From JBBSUQ01 sp038234235 (lineage in GTDB: Bacteria > Bacteroidota > Bacteroidia > Flavobacteriales_D > Crocinitomicaceae), in contig JBBSUQ010000019.1 in assembly GCA_038234235.1 (NCBI GenBank), positions 1 through 27,016 on the forward strand: 27,016 bases of DNA. Direction: 5' to 3'. Below the pieces are notes generated by a model, which was not told the DNA's origin, did no database searches, and saw nothing but the letters and a program-made list of their open reading frames with translations. Position 1 is the first letter of the stretch. The number at the start of each line of letters is the position of its first letter. This document shows positions 15,476-23,234 of the stretch, in pieces. Made by a program: the position numbers and the translations under genes.

Positions 15476-16567
15476 ATGTCACATAATATTTCGCACGATA
15501 TTTCACATAATATCAAGTCAGGAGTTGCTACAGGCGATGCAGTTCAAGCAATTTTTAAATATGCTAAGGAAAAAGGTTTCGCCTTACCTGCAGTAAATGT
15601 TGTTGGTTCTAGTTCTGTTAACGCCGTAATGGAAACAGCTGCGAAATTAAAAGCACCTGTAATTGTTCAATTCAGCAATGGCGGTTGTCATTTCAATGCT
15701 GGAAAAGGACTGAAAAATGAAAATGAAAAAGCTGCCATAGCTGGTGGCATAGCTGGTGCATTGCACATACATGAGTTGGCCGAATTTTATGGTGCAACAG
15801 TTATATTACATACTGATCATTGCGCAAAAAAATTATTACCTTGGATAGATGGTTTATTAGATGCAGGTGAAAAATATTTTGCAAAACATGGCAAACCACT
15901 TTACAGTTCACACATGTTGGATTTATCGGAAGAACCGATTGAAGAAAATATAGAAATCTGTAAAAAATACCTTGAGCGAATGAGTAAAATAGGTATGACT
16001 TTAGAAATTGAATTGGGAATAACAGGTGGTGAAGAAGACGGTGTGGACAACAGTGATGTAGACAGTACAAAACTCTATACTCAACCAGAAGAAGTTGCTT
16101 ATGCTTATGAAGAATTAATGAAAGTGAGTGATAAATTTACAAGTGCAGCGGCTTTCGGAAATGTTCATGGCGTTTACAAACCAGGAAATGTAAAACTTAC
16201 ACCAGTTATTCTTGATAACTCTCAGAAATTTGTTGAGAAAAAATACAGTACCGAAGCCAATCCAATAAATTTTGTTTTTCACGGTGGAAGTGGCTCAACA
16301 CTTGAAGAAATAAGAGAAGCAATTGGATATGGAGTTGTAAAAATGAACATCGATACCGATTTACAATTTGCATATACTGAAGGTGTGAGAGATTATATTG
16401 ATGAAAATTTGGAATATTTACGCACACAAATTGGAAATCCGGATGGCGGAGACTTACCGAATAAAAAATATTACGATCCTAGAAAATGGTTGCGAGAAGG
16501 CGAATTAACGTTCATAAAAAGATTAACAAAAGCCTTTGAAGATTTGAACAATGTGAATACACTATAA
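15476..16567 (+). CDS. fbaA: Fructose-bisphosphate aldolase, class II
   Basis: A 363-aa zinc-dependent aldolase that cleaves fructose 1,6-bisphosphate to dihydroxyacetone phosphate and glyceraldehyde 3-phosphate, and the reverse in gluconeogenesis. Length and the long insertion regions fit the class IIA (E. coli FbaA) branch. Visible active-site elements are HTDHCAKK with the catalytic Asp114 and zinc ligand His115, ELGITGGEEDGVD around 179-191, the zinc ligands His231 (GNVHGVYKPG) and His269 (FHGGSGS), and VKMNIDTDLQ for phosphate and Schiff-independent substrate contacts. I used the ATG at 15476 because the TTG at 15443 overlaps the likely promoter box. The N-terminal SHNISHDISHNI is a His/Ser-rich tail ahead of the conserved domain. 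accD follows after 33 bp on the same strand and is probably co-transcribed. Confidence 0.96.
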   Translation: MSHNISHDISHNIKSGVATGDAVQAIFKYAKEKGFALPAVNVVGSSSVNAVMETAAKLKAPVIVQFSNGGCHFNAGKGLKNENEKAAIAGGIAGALHIHELAEFYGATVILHTDHCAKKLLPWIDGLLDAGEKYFAKHGKPLYSSHMLDLSEEPIEENIEICKKYLERMSKIGMTLEIELGITGGEEDGVDNSDVDSTKLYTQPEEVAYAYEELMKVSDKFTSAAAFGNVHGVYKPGNVKLTPVILDNSQKFVEKKYSTEANPINFVFHGGSGSTLEEIREAIGYGVVKMNIDTDLQFAYTEGVRDYIDENLEYLRTQIGNPDGGDLPNKKYYDPRKWLREGELTFIKRLTKAFEDLNNVNTL

Positions 16568-16600
16568 AAAATATTATAACAAGTATATTAAAGAATTAAT

Positions 16601-17446
16601 ATGAGTTGGTTTAAAAGAAATAAAGAGGGCATTACAACTTCTACACAAGAGAAAAAAGAAACACCTGAAGGTCTTTGGCAAAAATGTTCTAACTGTAAAA
16701 CGCTTTTTACTGTAGAAGATTTAATTAAGAATAATTACGTCTGCGATCGTTGCCAAAACCATGAGCGACTAGGTTCCGAAGAATATTTTCAAATAATATT
16801 TGACGGAGGAAAATACAAAGAATACGACGAAAAACTTTCAAGTGGTGATCCCCTAAAATTCGAAGACACTAAAAAGTATACCGATCGTGTCAAAGCGACT
16901 CAGAAAAACACAGGATTAAGTGATGCAATTCGCACGGCAAAAGGTAAACTAGAAGGTCATGATTTGGTTATTGCTGCAATGGACTTCGCTTTTATCGGTG
17001 GATCTATGGGTTCAGTTATGGGCGAAAAAATTGCACGAGCAATAGATTTGGCAATTAAAAGCAAGTGTCCGTTTATGATAATTTCGAAATCTGGTGGCGC
17101 AAGAATGATGGAGGCCGGTTTTTCATTAATGCAAATGGCAAAAGTAAGCGGTAAACTAGGTCAATTATCTGAAGCAAAACTTCCATACATTTCTTACCTA
17201 ACAGATCCAACAACTGGTGGCGTAACAGCATCATTTGCCATGTTGGGAGATTTAAACATAGCCGAACCAGAAGCATTGATAGCCTTTGCAGGACCAAGGG
17301 TAGTAAAAGAAACGATTGGTAGAGATTTACCAGACGGTTTCCAAACCTCAGAGTTTGTTTTGGAGCATGGATTCTTAGATTATATTTTAGATAGAACGAT
17401 TATTAGAGAAACTTTAGAAAAATCATTAAAGTTTTTTAGAAAGTAA
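16601..17446 (+). CDS. accD: Acetyl-CoA carboxylase carboxyltransferase beta subunit
   Basis: A 281-aa subunit that with AccA transfers the carboxyl group from carboxybiotin-AccB to acetyl-CoA to form malonyl-CoA, the committed step of fatty-acid synthesis. A four-cysteine zinc ribbon is present (C29, C32, C48, C51). It is followed by the crotonase-like carboxyltransferase domain with AFIGGSMGSVMGEK, the oxyanion-forming SGGARMMEAG, and LTDPTTGGVTASFAMLGD. Length is standard and the gene is complete. It follows the aldolase gene by 33 bp without a terminator, placing a glycolytic enzyme and the lipid-entry enzyme in one transcript. The rpsO promoter box starts 20 bp after its stop. Confidence 0.97.
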   Translation: MSWFKRNKEGITTSTQEKKETPEGLWQKCSNCKTLFTVEDLIKNNYVCDRCQNHERLGSEEYFQIIFDGGKYKEYDEKLSSGDPLKFEDTKKYTDRVKATQKNTGLSDAIRTAKGKLEGHDLVIAAMDFAFIGGSMGSVMGEKIARAIDLAIKSKCPFMIISKSGGARMMEAGFSLMQMAKVSGKLGQLSEAKLPYISYLTDPTTGGVTASFAMLGDLNIAEPEALIAFAGPRVVKETIGRDLPDGFQTSEFVLEHGFLDYILDRTIIRETLEKSLKFFRK

Positions 17447-17466
17447 AAATTGTTAAATTAAAATTA

Positions 17467-17474
17467 TATCTTTG
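17467..17474 (+). promoter_or_regulatory. Promoter -7 box of rpsO
   Basis: TATCTTTG fits TAnnTTTG. The predicted start is near 17480, giving a leader of about 53 nt, long enough for regulation by S15. A TTG lies only 14 nt upstream, so the -33 element is not in the usual place. Confidence 0.6.
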
Positions 17475-17482
17475 CACCGTAA

Positions 17483-17500
17483 AACTGCGAAGGGTCAGTT
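17483..17500 (+). promoter_or_regulatory. Candidate hairpin in the rpsO leader
   Basis: AACTG (17483-17487) can pair with CAGTT (17496-17500) around the loop CGAAGGGT. It sits in the 5' leader of rpsO, where other bacteria carry unrelated S15-binding structures for autoregulation. Five base pairs alone are weak evidence. Confidence 0.25.
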
Positions 17501-17532
17501 TAATACATAATAATCATTTACGCAATATTGGC

Positions 17533-17802
17533 ATGTATAATAGTCCAGAAAAGAAAAAAGAATTGTTTGCAAAGCACGGAGGTGCTGAGACAAACACAGG
17601 TTCATCTGAAGGTCAGGTAGCTTTATTTACTTACAGAATCTCTCATTTGACTGAGCATTTGAAAAAGAATCGTAAAGATTACGGAACGCAAAGAGCACTT
17701 CAAGTGTTGGTAGGTAAAAGAAGAAGTCTTTTAGATTACTTGAAGAAAAAAGATATTGAAAGATATAGATCTATCGTTAAAGAACTTAGCTTACGTCGTT
17801 AA
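17533..17802 (+). CDS. rpsO: 30S ribosomal protein S15
   Basis: An 89-aa primary 16S rRNA-binding protein of the small-subunit platform. The sequence is typical and complete: TNTGSSEGQVALFTYRI, the HLTEHLKKNRKDYGTQRAL segment with the conserved His-Leu-x4-Lys-x2-Lys-Asp core, and the C-terminal GKRRSLLDYLKKKDIERYR. The ATG at 17533 gives the expected family N-terminus (MYNSPEKK). It has its own promoter and is followed by a hairpin and then pnp, the same gene order as rpsO-pnp in many bacteria. Confidence 0.98.
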   Translation: MYNSPEKKKELFAKHGGAETNTGSSEGQVALFTYRISHLTEHLKKNRKDYGTQRALQVLVGKRRSLLDYLKKKDIERYRSIVKELSLRR

Positions 17803-17853
17803 TTCACGTAATTTTAAGCTTTTTACTAATAGTAAAAATATTTTATCTGAGGG

Positions 17854-17886
17854 GGCAGTCGAATTTTTCGGGTGCCTTTCTTTTTT
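17854..17886 (+). terminator. Hairpin with T run between rpsO and pnp
   Basis: GGCA-G-TCGAA (17854-17863) pairs with TTCGG-G-TGCC (17867-17876), with one internal G-G mismatch, and T-rich sequence follows to 17886. Just upstream TTTTACT and AGTAAAA (17821-17837) form a second small hairpin. Since pnp shows no TAnnTTTG box of its own, the structure is probably a partial terminator or processing site. Confidence 0.65.
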
Positions 17887-17926
17887 AAATAGTTTAGTTC
17901 AATAATTAAAAATGTAAGTTATAAAT

Positions 17927-20068
17927 ATGAATATAGGAATCAAAAGGTCAATTACAACGGGAGGAAAAGAGATAACCGTTGAAACAGGAAAGTTGGCAAA
18001 ACAAGCAGACGGCTCCGTAGTATTGCGATGTGGTGATACAATGATACTGGCCACGGTAGTTGCTGCTCAAGAAGCAAAAGAAGGGATAGATTTTTTACCG
18101 CTAACTGTAGATTACAAAGAGAAATTTGCAGCAGCTGGAAGAATCCCTGGTGGATTTTTTAGAAGAGAGGCAAGACCATCTGAAAGTGAAATTTTAATAA
18201 TGCGTTTGGTAGATAGAGCTCTACGACCATTGTTTCCAGACGATTATCATGCAGAAGTGCAATTGATGATGCAACTAATTGCGTATGACGGTGTAAACAA
18301 CCCAGATGCACTTTGTGGTTTGGCAGCATCTGCAGCACTTGCAGTTTCAGATATTCCGTTTAACGGACCAATGTCTGAAGTACGTGTCGGGAGAATTGAT
18401 GGAAAATATATCATCAACCCAACTATTCAAGAAATGAAATTGTCGGATATCGATATCATGATTGCTGGAACGCACAAAGACATCGTGATGTTGGAAGGTG
18501 AAATGCAAGAAATTTCAGAAGCTGAAATGGTAGAAGTTATCAAATTAGCGCATGAGTCTATTAAAGAACAATGTCAATTTCAATTAGATTTGGCAGCAGA
18601 AATTCCAACTGCTAGTCCAAAAAGAGAATATTCGCATGAAAAACACAACGATGACGTAAAGAAAAAAGTTTACGAATTCGCAATGGATAAGTGTAAAGCG
18701 GTTGCAAGACAAGGTTTGGCAAGCAAAGCAAAAAGATCTGAATTGTTTGATGCGGTAAAAACTGAATTGAAAGCAACATACAGCGAAGAAGAACTAGCTG
18801 AAGTAAGCAGCTTTATATCCGTATATTTCAATGAAGTTAAAAAGAAAGCTGTTCGCGATGTAATGTTGCATGAAGGCATTCGTTTAGATGGTCGTAAATT
18901 TGATGAAATCCGTCCTATTTGGGCAGAAGTTGATTATTTACCAATGGTTCACGGAAGTGCGGTTTTTACAAGAGGTGAAACTCAATCGCTTACAACTTTG
19001 ACACTTGGTGGCAAAATGGACGAGCAAATGATTGACAATGCAACTTTCAGAGGAACTGAGAAATTTATGTTGCATTATAACTTCCCTCCTTTCTCAACTG
19101 GTGAAGCAAAACCAATTCGTGGAACATCAAGAAGAGAAATAGGTCATGGTAATTTGGCTTTGAGAGCATTGAAACCAGTTTTACCAGATGACAATCCTTA
19201 CACAATACGTTTGGTTTCTGAGATTTTAGAATCTAACGGTTCGTCTTCAATGGCAACAGTTTGTGCCGGAACATTGGCTTTAATGGATGGCGGTGTGCAA
19301 ATCAAAGCACCAGTTTCTGGTATCGCAATGGGATTAGTTGCAGATGGAGGTAAATTTGCTGTATTGTCTGACATTTTAGGTGATGAAGATCATTTAGGTG
19401 ACATGGACTTTAAAGTTACAGGTACTTCAAAAGGAATTACTGCTTGTCAAATGGATATTAAAGTTGATGGCTTACCGTACGAAGTTTTGATACAAGCATT
19501 GGATCAAGCAAGAGCAGGTAGAATTCATATCTTAAACAAATTGATTGAGACTATTGCGAAACCAAATACAGAATTCAAACCACAGACTCCAAGAATTGAG
19601 GCATTCAACGTACCGAATGACATGATTGGAGCAATTATAGGACCTGGAGGAAAAATCATACAAGGTTTACAAAAAGATACAAACACCAATATTACAATTG
19701 AAGAATTGGAAGGTGGTGAAGGAAGAGTTCAAATCATGTCAAACAATGGCGATGAAATGAATGAAGCAATTAGAAGAATTAAATCTATCGCGTTCCCTCC
19801 TACTGTTGAAGAAGGTGAAATTTACGAAGGTAAAATCAAATCTTTACAAGCTTATGGCTGTTTCGTAGAAATTGTACCAGGAACAGATGGTTTAATTCAC
19901 ATTTCTGAGTATGCTTGGGAAAAGACCGAAAAAATGGAAGACGTAGCCAAAGAAGGAGAAGTAGTAAAATTCAAAGTCGTTGGAAAAGATCCAAAAACTA
20001 AAAAATGGAAACTATCTCGTAGAGTTTTGTTGCCGAAACCAGAAAGAGAAGAAGCACCAAGTGCATAA
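17927..20068 (+). CDS. pnp: Polyribonucleotide nucleotidyltransferase (PNPase)
   Basis: A 713-aa phosphorolytic 3'-5' exoribonuclease acting in mRNA decay as a ring-shaped trimer. Domain order: first RNase PH domain, helical linker, second catalytic RNase PH domain, KH and S1. Key segments of the second core are DGRKFDEIRPI, FTRGETQSL, GTSRREIGHGNLA (phosphate-binding arginines) and the acidic site GDEDHLGDMDF. The KH domain has IIGPGGKIIQ and the S1 domain runs from GEIYEGKIKSLQAYGCFVEI to LSRRVLLPK, followed by a short Glu-rich tail. All parts are present and the length is normal. It lies 124 bp after rpsO and ends 17 bp before a terminator. Confidence 0.97.
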   Translation: MNIGIKRSITTGGKEITVETGKLAKQADGSVVLRCGDTMILATVVAAQEAKEGIDFLPLTVDYKEKFAAAGRIPGGFFRREARPSESEILIMRLVDRALRPLFPDDYHAEVQLMMQLIAYDGVNNPDALCGLAASAALAVSDIPFNGPMSEVRVGRIDGKYIINPTIQEMKLSDIDIMIAGTHKDIVMLEGEMQEISEAEMVEVIKLAHESIKEQCQFQLDLAAEIPTASPKREYSHEKHNDDVKKKVYEFAMDKCKAVARQGLASKAKRSELFDAVKTELKATYSEEELAEVSSFISVYFNEVKKKAVRDVMLHEGIRLDGRKFDEIRPIWAEVDYLPMVHGSAVFTRGETQSLTTLTLGGKMDEQMIDNATFRGTEKFMLHYNFPPFSTGEAKPIRGTSRREIGHGNLALRALKPVLPDDNPYTIRLVSEILESNGSSSMATVCAGTLALMDGGVQIKAPVSGIAMGLVADGGKFAVLSDILGDEDHLGDMDFKVTGTSKGITACQMDIKVDGLPYEVLIQALDQARAGRIHILNKLIETIAKPNTEFKPQTPRIEAFNVPNDMIGAIIGPGGKIIQGLQKDTNTNITIEELEGGEGRVQIMSNNGDEMNEAIRRIKSIAFPPTVEEGEIYEGKIKSLQAYGCFVEIVPGTDGLIHISEYAWEKTEKMEDVAKEGEVVKFKVVGKDPKTKKWKLSRRVLLPKPEREEAPSA

Positions 20069-20085
20069 TTAATTTCTTAAAATAT

Positions 20086-20118
20086 AAGCCCGTTTGTCTT
20101 TGATGAACGGGCTTTTTT
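20086..20118 (+). terminator. Intrinsic terminator of pnp
   Basis: AAGCCCGTT (20086-20094) pairs perfectly with AACGGGCTT (20106-20114) and is followed by a T run. Confidence 0.92.
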
Positions 20119-20207
20119 GTTTCATATAATCTGATTCAAAGTCCATTTATAATAATATTTTTAGCTTTCTAAATTGTAGTTTTATTCAAAGTGCAGTCTG
20201 TCTCTCG

Positions 20208-20239
20208 CCCCGATTCCGTTAGCTATCAGAATCTAGGGG
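20208..20239. repeat. Imperfect palindrome centred on AGCT
   Basis: CCCCGATTCCGTTAGCT pairs with AGCTATCAGAATC-TA-GGGG, allowing two mismatches and a two-base bulge. It looks like a degenerate copy of a CCGATAGCTATCGG-type palindrome that I associate, from memory only, with repeated intergenic sequences in this phylum. Confidence 0.5.
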
Positions 20240-20284
20240 GAAATAAAAGAAAGTGGCTAAAAATATGGTACTGTTCGAAAAAGT

Positions 20285-20309
20285 GTGTAATTTTTAAGAA
20301 AGATTACAC
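20285..20309. repeat. Inverted repeat GTGTAAT / ATTACAC
   Basis: A perfect 7-bp inverted pair with an 11-nt spacer. The preceding bases (CTGTTCGAAAAAGTGTGTAA) resemble ends of IS256-type elements, but this rests on memory and no transposase gene is present. Confidence 0.4.
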
Positions 20310-20397
20310 CTGTCTGATCCTCTCAATTTTCAGCGAAGAGACATTTTAAATTTATTATAAAATTCAATCTAAATAAAAATTAAGGCTCGAATAATCA

Positions 20398-20602
20398 CCC
20401 CTTGCTTTGTTACAACCAAAAGACAAAATACCCCTTGCTTTGTTACGAAAAATTGATTAAAGACCCTTTGTTCTGTTACAAAAAATACATAAAAAACCCC
20501 TTGTTTTATTACAAAATAATTACCAAACACCCTTTGTTATGTTACAAAAAAATAATAAAACACCCCTTGTTATATTACAAAATAATTATATTACAAAATA
20601 AT
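20398..20602. repeat. Tandem repeat array: six 33-bp units plus two 16-bp units
   Basis: Units begin at 20398, 20431, 20464, 20497, 20530 and 20563, an exact 33-bp period. Each starts with CCCC or CCCT, then TTG, a variable T-rich pair, and (A/G)TTAC followed by an A-rich half. Spacing is fully conserved while the A-rich half varies. The last unit runs into two adjacent copies of TATATTACAAAATAAT (20571-20586 and 20587-20602). The array ends exactly where the promoter box of the DUF4143 ATPase begins. Because 33 is a multiple of three, one frame reads as an 11-residue repeat peptide (PLLCYKKIIKH-like). It starts with TTG and has no good leader, so I consider it non-coding. Confidence 0.9.
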
Positions 20603-20610
20603 TATATTTG
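20603..20610 (+). promoter_or_regulatory. Probable promoter -7 box of the DUF4143 ATPase gene
   Basis: TATATTTG fits TAnnTTTG, 18 nt before the ATG at 20629. It abuts the end of the tandem repeat array, so the -33 region lies within the repeats. Confidence 0.5.
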
Positions 20611-20628
20611 TTGTAGATAAATTGAATA

Positions 20629-21996
20629 ATGGAAGAACATTTAACGTTTAATAGGCAGATATTTAAAGAGTTAAACATCTGGAAAAACAGTACAAGCAGA
20701 AAACCTTTAATTTTAAGGGGTGCTCGGCAAGTAGGAAAAACTACAATAGTCAAAGAATTCTCCAAATCTTTCAAAAATTCGGTGCTTTTAAATCTTGAGA
20801 AAATTTCAGATATTAGATACTTTGAAGAATATGATGATATTCATACAATAAAAGACGCCATTTTTCTTGAACATAATATTTCCAATAAAAATATTGAATC
20901 CACTTTGCTCTTCATCGATGAAATACAAGAATCTCCCAAGGCAATTCAGTTTCTCCGATATTTTCATGAAGAAATTCCAGAACTACATGTAATTGCTGCA
21001 GGATCTTTATTAGAATTTGCCATGACTGAAGTGAAGAGTTTTCCTGTCGGACGAATAGAATATTTGTATTTACATCCATTGAACTTTTCCGAATTTCTAA
21101 ATGCAATTTCTCAAGAACAAGCTTTTATCCAATTACAACAAATTCCTGTAAAAGATTTTGCCCACGATACATTATTAGACTTGTTTAATACTTACACCAT
21201 TATCGGTGGAATGCCCGAGATTATAAAAGCTTATTTAAAAAATAAAAGTGTTGCAGACTTACCAAAAATATACGAAAGTATTTGGGCTACCTATAAAAAT
21301 GATGTCGAAAAATATACTTCCAATGATACTGAGCGAAAAATCATAATACATATAATGGACAATGCTTATTTATACCTCGATCAAAGAATAAAATTTCAAA
21401 ATTTTGGTAACTCAAATTATAAATCTCGTGAGGTAGGAAAAGCATTCCGAAATTTAGATGATGCAAAAATAATAAGACTCATTTTTCCAACTACAGATAC
21501 CGATGCACCGGTGAAACCTGACATTAAAAAAGCACCAAAAATGCAATTTTTAGATACTGGCTTGGTAAACCACGATTTAAAAATTCAAGGTCAATTATTG
21601 GCACTTAAAGATTTAAGTCAGTCTTACAAAGGAGCAATTATTCCGCATATTATTTTCCAAGAATTAATATCGTTAAATGACATTAGCAATCACAAACCTA
21701 ATTTTTGGGTACGCGAAAAATCACAAAGTTCTGCGGAAATAGATTTACTATTAAGACATGAAAGCAAAGTGATACCCGTAGAAATAAAATCAGGACCCAC
21801 TGGAACACTGAAATCTTTACATGAATTTATAGAACGTTCTGACCATAGCTATGCTATAAGAATTTATGCCGGTAAATTTAAGATTAAAGAACATACAACT
21901 CCAAATATGAAAAAACCGTACAAATTAATGAATCTACCCTATTACTTGGGCACAAAACTGCCGGAATATGTAACTTATTTTATTGAGAATCATTAA
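20629..21996 (+). CDS. AAA-family ATPase with C-terminal DUF4143 domain
   Basis: A 455-aa cytoplasmic protein of the AAA_14/DUF4143 type, common in Bacteroidota and often accessory. Walker A is GARQVGKT (31-38) and Walker B LLFIDE (93-98), followed by AAGSLLEFAM as sensor 1 and an HPLNFSEFL segment typical of the group. The DUF4143 part begins near residue 190 (IIGGMPEII) and contains FLDTGLVNHDL. Near the C-terminus AEIDLLL (369-375) and VEIKSG (385-390) form a D-x(n)-ExK arrangement as in PD-(D/E)xK nuclease-like folds (Asp372, Glu386, Lys388). The biological role of this family is unsettled. The gene is alone, has its own promoter next to a 33-bp repeat array, and has a homologue whose C-terminus lies at the right window edge. 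Confidence 0.9.
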   Translation: MEEHLTFNRQIFKELNIWKNSTSRKPLILRGARQVGKTTIVKEFSKSFKNSVLLNLEKISDIRYFEEYDDIHTIKDAIFLEHNISNKNIESTLLFIDEIQESPKAIQFLRYFHEEIPELHVIAAGSLLEFAMTEVKSFPVGRIEYLYLHPLNFSEFLNAISQEQAFIQLQQIPVKDFAHDTLLDLFNTYTIIGGMPEIIKAYLKNKSVADLPKIYESIWATYKNDVEKYTSNDTERKIIIHIMDNAYLYLDQRIKFQNFGNSNYKSREVGKAFRNLDDAKIIRLIFPTTDTDAPVKPDIKKAPKMQFLDTGLVNHDLKIQGQLLALKDLSQSYKGAIIPHIIFQELISLNDISNHKPNFWVREKSQSSAEIDLLLRHESKVIPVEIKSGPTGTLKSLHEFIERSDHSYAIRIYAGKFKIKEHTTPNMKKPYKLMNLPYYLGTKLPEYVTYFIENH

Positions 21997-22098
21997 GAGA
22001 AAAATACATTGATTCTTATAATTACTATAAATTAACAGATCCAATCCAATTCAAAAATTATTAAATAATTAATATTTATAAATTTCAGCTATCAATAC

Positions 22099-22128
22099 TT
22101 GCATATTAGCAATAAATTGTGAATTTTG
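22099..22128 (+). promoter_or_regulatory. Probable promoter of the serine operon
   Basis: TTG (22099-22101), a 19-nt spacer, then GAATTTTG (22121-22128), one mismatch from TAnnTTTG. The predicted leader before the serC ATG is about 29 nt. Confidence 0.45.
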
Positions 22129-22162
22129 TAGAACAGATATAAAACTAAAAAAAAACGTATCC

Positions 22163-23230
22163 ATGAAATATAATTTTGGCGCAGGTCCTTGCATATTACC
22201 TCAAGAAGTTTTCAAACAAGCAGCCGCTGGTGTGCTCGATTTTAACGGACTTTCAATTCTCGAAGTTTCTCACAGACACAAAGATTTTGTTGTTGTAATG
22301 GAAGAAGCAATGGAATTAACAAAAAAAGCCTTGAATGTACCTGCTGGTTACAGTGTGTTATTTTTACAAGGCGGTGCAACTTTAGGATTTACAATTGCTG
22401 CTTTAAATATGATGCGCGAAAATAAAAAAGGCGCGTATATAAACACTGGAACTTGGTCTCAAGGTGCAATCAAAGAAGCCAAAAAAGTAGGATTGGATGT
22501 TCAAGTAATCGGTTCTTCCGAAGACAAAAACTTTAATTACATTCCTAAAAACCTAGAGAAACCCAGTAATGCTGATTTTTTCCACTACACATCTAACAAT
22601 ACAATTTTCGGAACTCAGTTTAAAGATATTCCTCAAACAGATTTGCCTTTGGTTTGTGATATGTCTTCTGATATTTTCTCTAAAACTATAGATGTAAGCA
22701 AATTCGACCTTATTTATGCGGGTGCTCAAAAAAATCTAGGACCTGCTGGTGCAACGGTTTATATTGTAAAGGATGAGATATTCGGTAAATCTACTTCACC
22801 TTTCCTTCCAACTTATTTAGATTTAAAAAGTCAATACGATAAAGAATCAATGTTGAATACTCCGCCAGTTTTTTCAATTTACGTTTCTATGTTGAATCTG
22901 AAAAATTTGTTAGCAAGTGGTGGAGTTCCAAATATTCAAAAAGAAAACGAAGCAAAAGCAGCTTTACTTTATGGTGAAATAGATAACAATCCTTTTTTTG
23001 AAGGAACTGTTGCCAAAGAAGATAGAAGTAATATGAATGTTACCTTCTTACTTAAAGACACTTCTCATGAAGAAGCTTTTGATAAAATTTGGAAAGAAGC
23101 TGGAATAGTTGGTTTACCAGGACACAGATCTGTTGGTGGTTACAGAGCATCAATGTACAATGCGCTTCCGCTTTCAAGCGTAAAAGTTTTGACAGATTTA
23201 ATGAACGAATTCACAAGAAAAAACGGATAA
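22163..23230 (+). CDS. serC: Phosphoserine aminotransferase
   Basis: A 355-aa PLP enzyme (class V aminotransferase) converting 3-phosphohydroxypyruvate and glutamate to phosphoserine and 2-oxoglutarate, the second step of serine synthesis; many also serve pyridoxal phosphate synthesis. The N-terminus MKYNFGAGPCILP and LEVSHRHKDF are typical. GGATLGF and NTGTWSQ contact the cofactor, and Lys190 in YAGAQKNLGPAG forms the Schiff base. The C-terminal GHRSVGGYRASMYNALP carries substrate-binding arginines. Length matches the family. It is the first gene of a compact operon, with serA starting 4 bp after its stop. Confidence 0.97.
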   Translation: MKYNFGAGPCILPQEVFKQAAAGVLDFNGLSILEVSHRHKDFVVVMEEAMELTKKALNVPAGYSVLFLQGGATLGFTIAALNMMRENKKGAYINTGTWSQGAIKEAKKVGLDVQVIGSSEDKNFNYIPKNLEKPSNADFFHYTSNNTIFGTQFKDIPQTDLPLVCDMSSDIFSKTIDVSKFDLIYAGAQKNLGPAGATVYIVKDEIFGKSTSPFLPTYLDLKSQYDKESMLNTPPVFSIYVSMLNLKNLLASGGVPNIQKENEAKAALLYGEIDNNPFFEGTVAKEDRSNMNVTFLLKDTSHEEAFDKIWKEAGIVGLPGHRSVGGYRASMYNALPLSSVKVLTDLMNEFTRKNG

Positions 23231-23234
23231 AAAC

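Larger units (their letters stand above)
20119..20397. other. Non-coding gap with nested inverted repeats
   Basis: About 280 bp without a credible ORF. ATATTTTTAGC (20155-20165) and GCTAAAAATAT (20256-20266) are perfect inverted copies that bracket a 112-bp segment. Inside lies an imperfect palindrome (20208-20239). A third inverted pair, GTGTAAT (20285-20291) and ATTACAC (20303-20309), follows. The layout suggests a miniature or decayed mobile element, but no family can be assigned from sequence alone. Confidence 0.5.

Noticed and set aside
20402..20620. A 72-codon frame across the 33-bp repeats encoding an 11-residue repeat peptide
   Set aside because: The period is a multiple of three, so any frame gives a repeat peptide. 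It starts with TTG, has no promoter or leader, shows no preference for synonymous change, and runs into the ATPase promoter.
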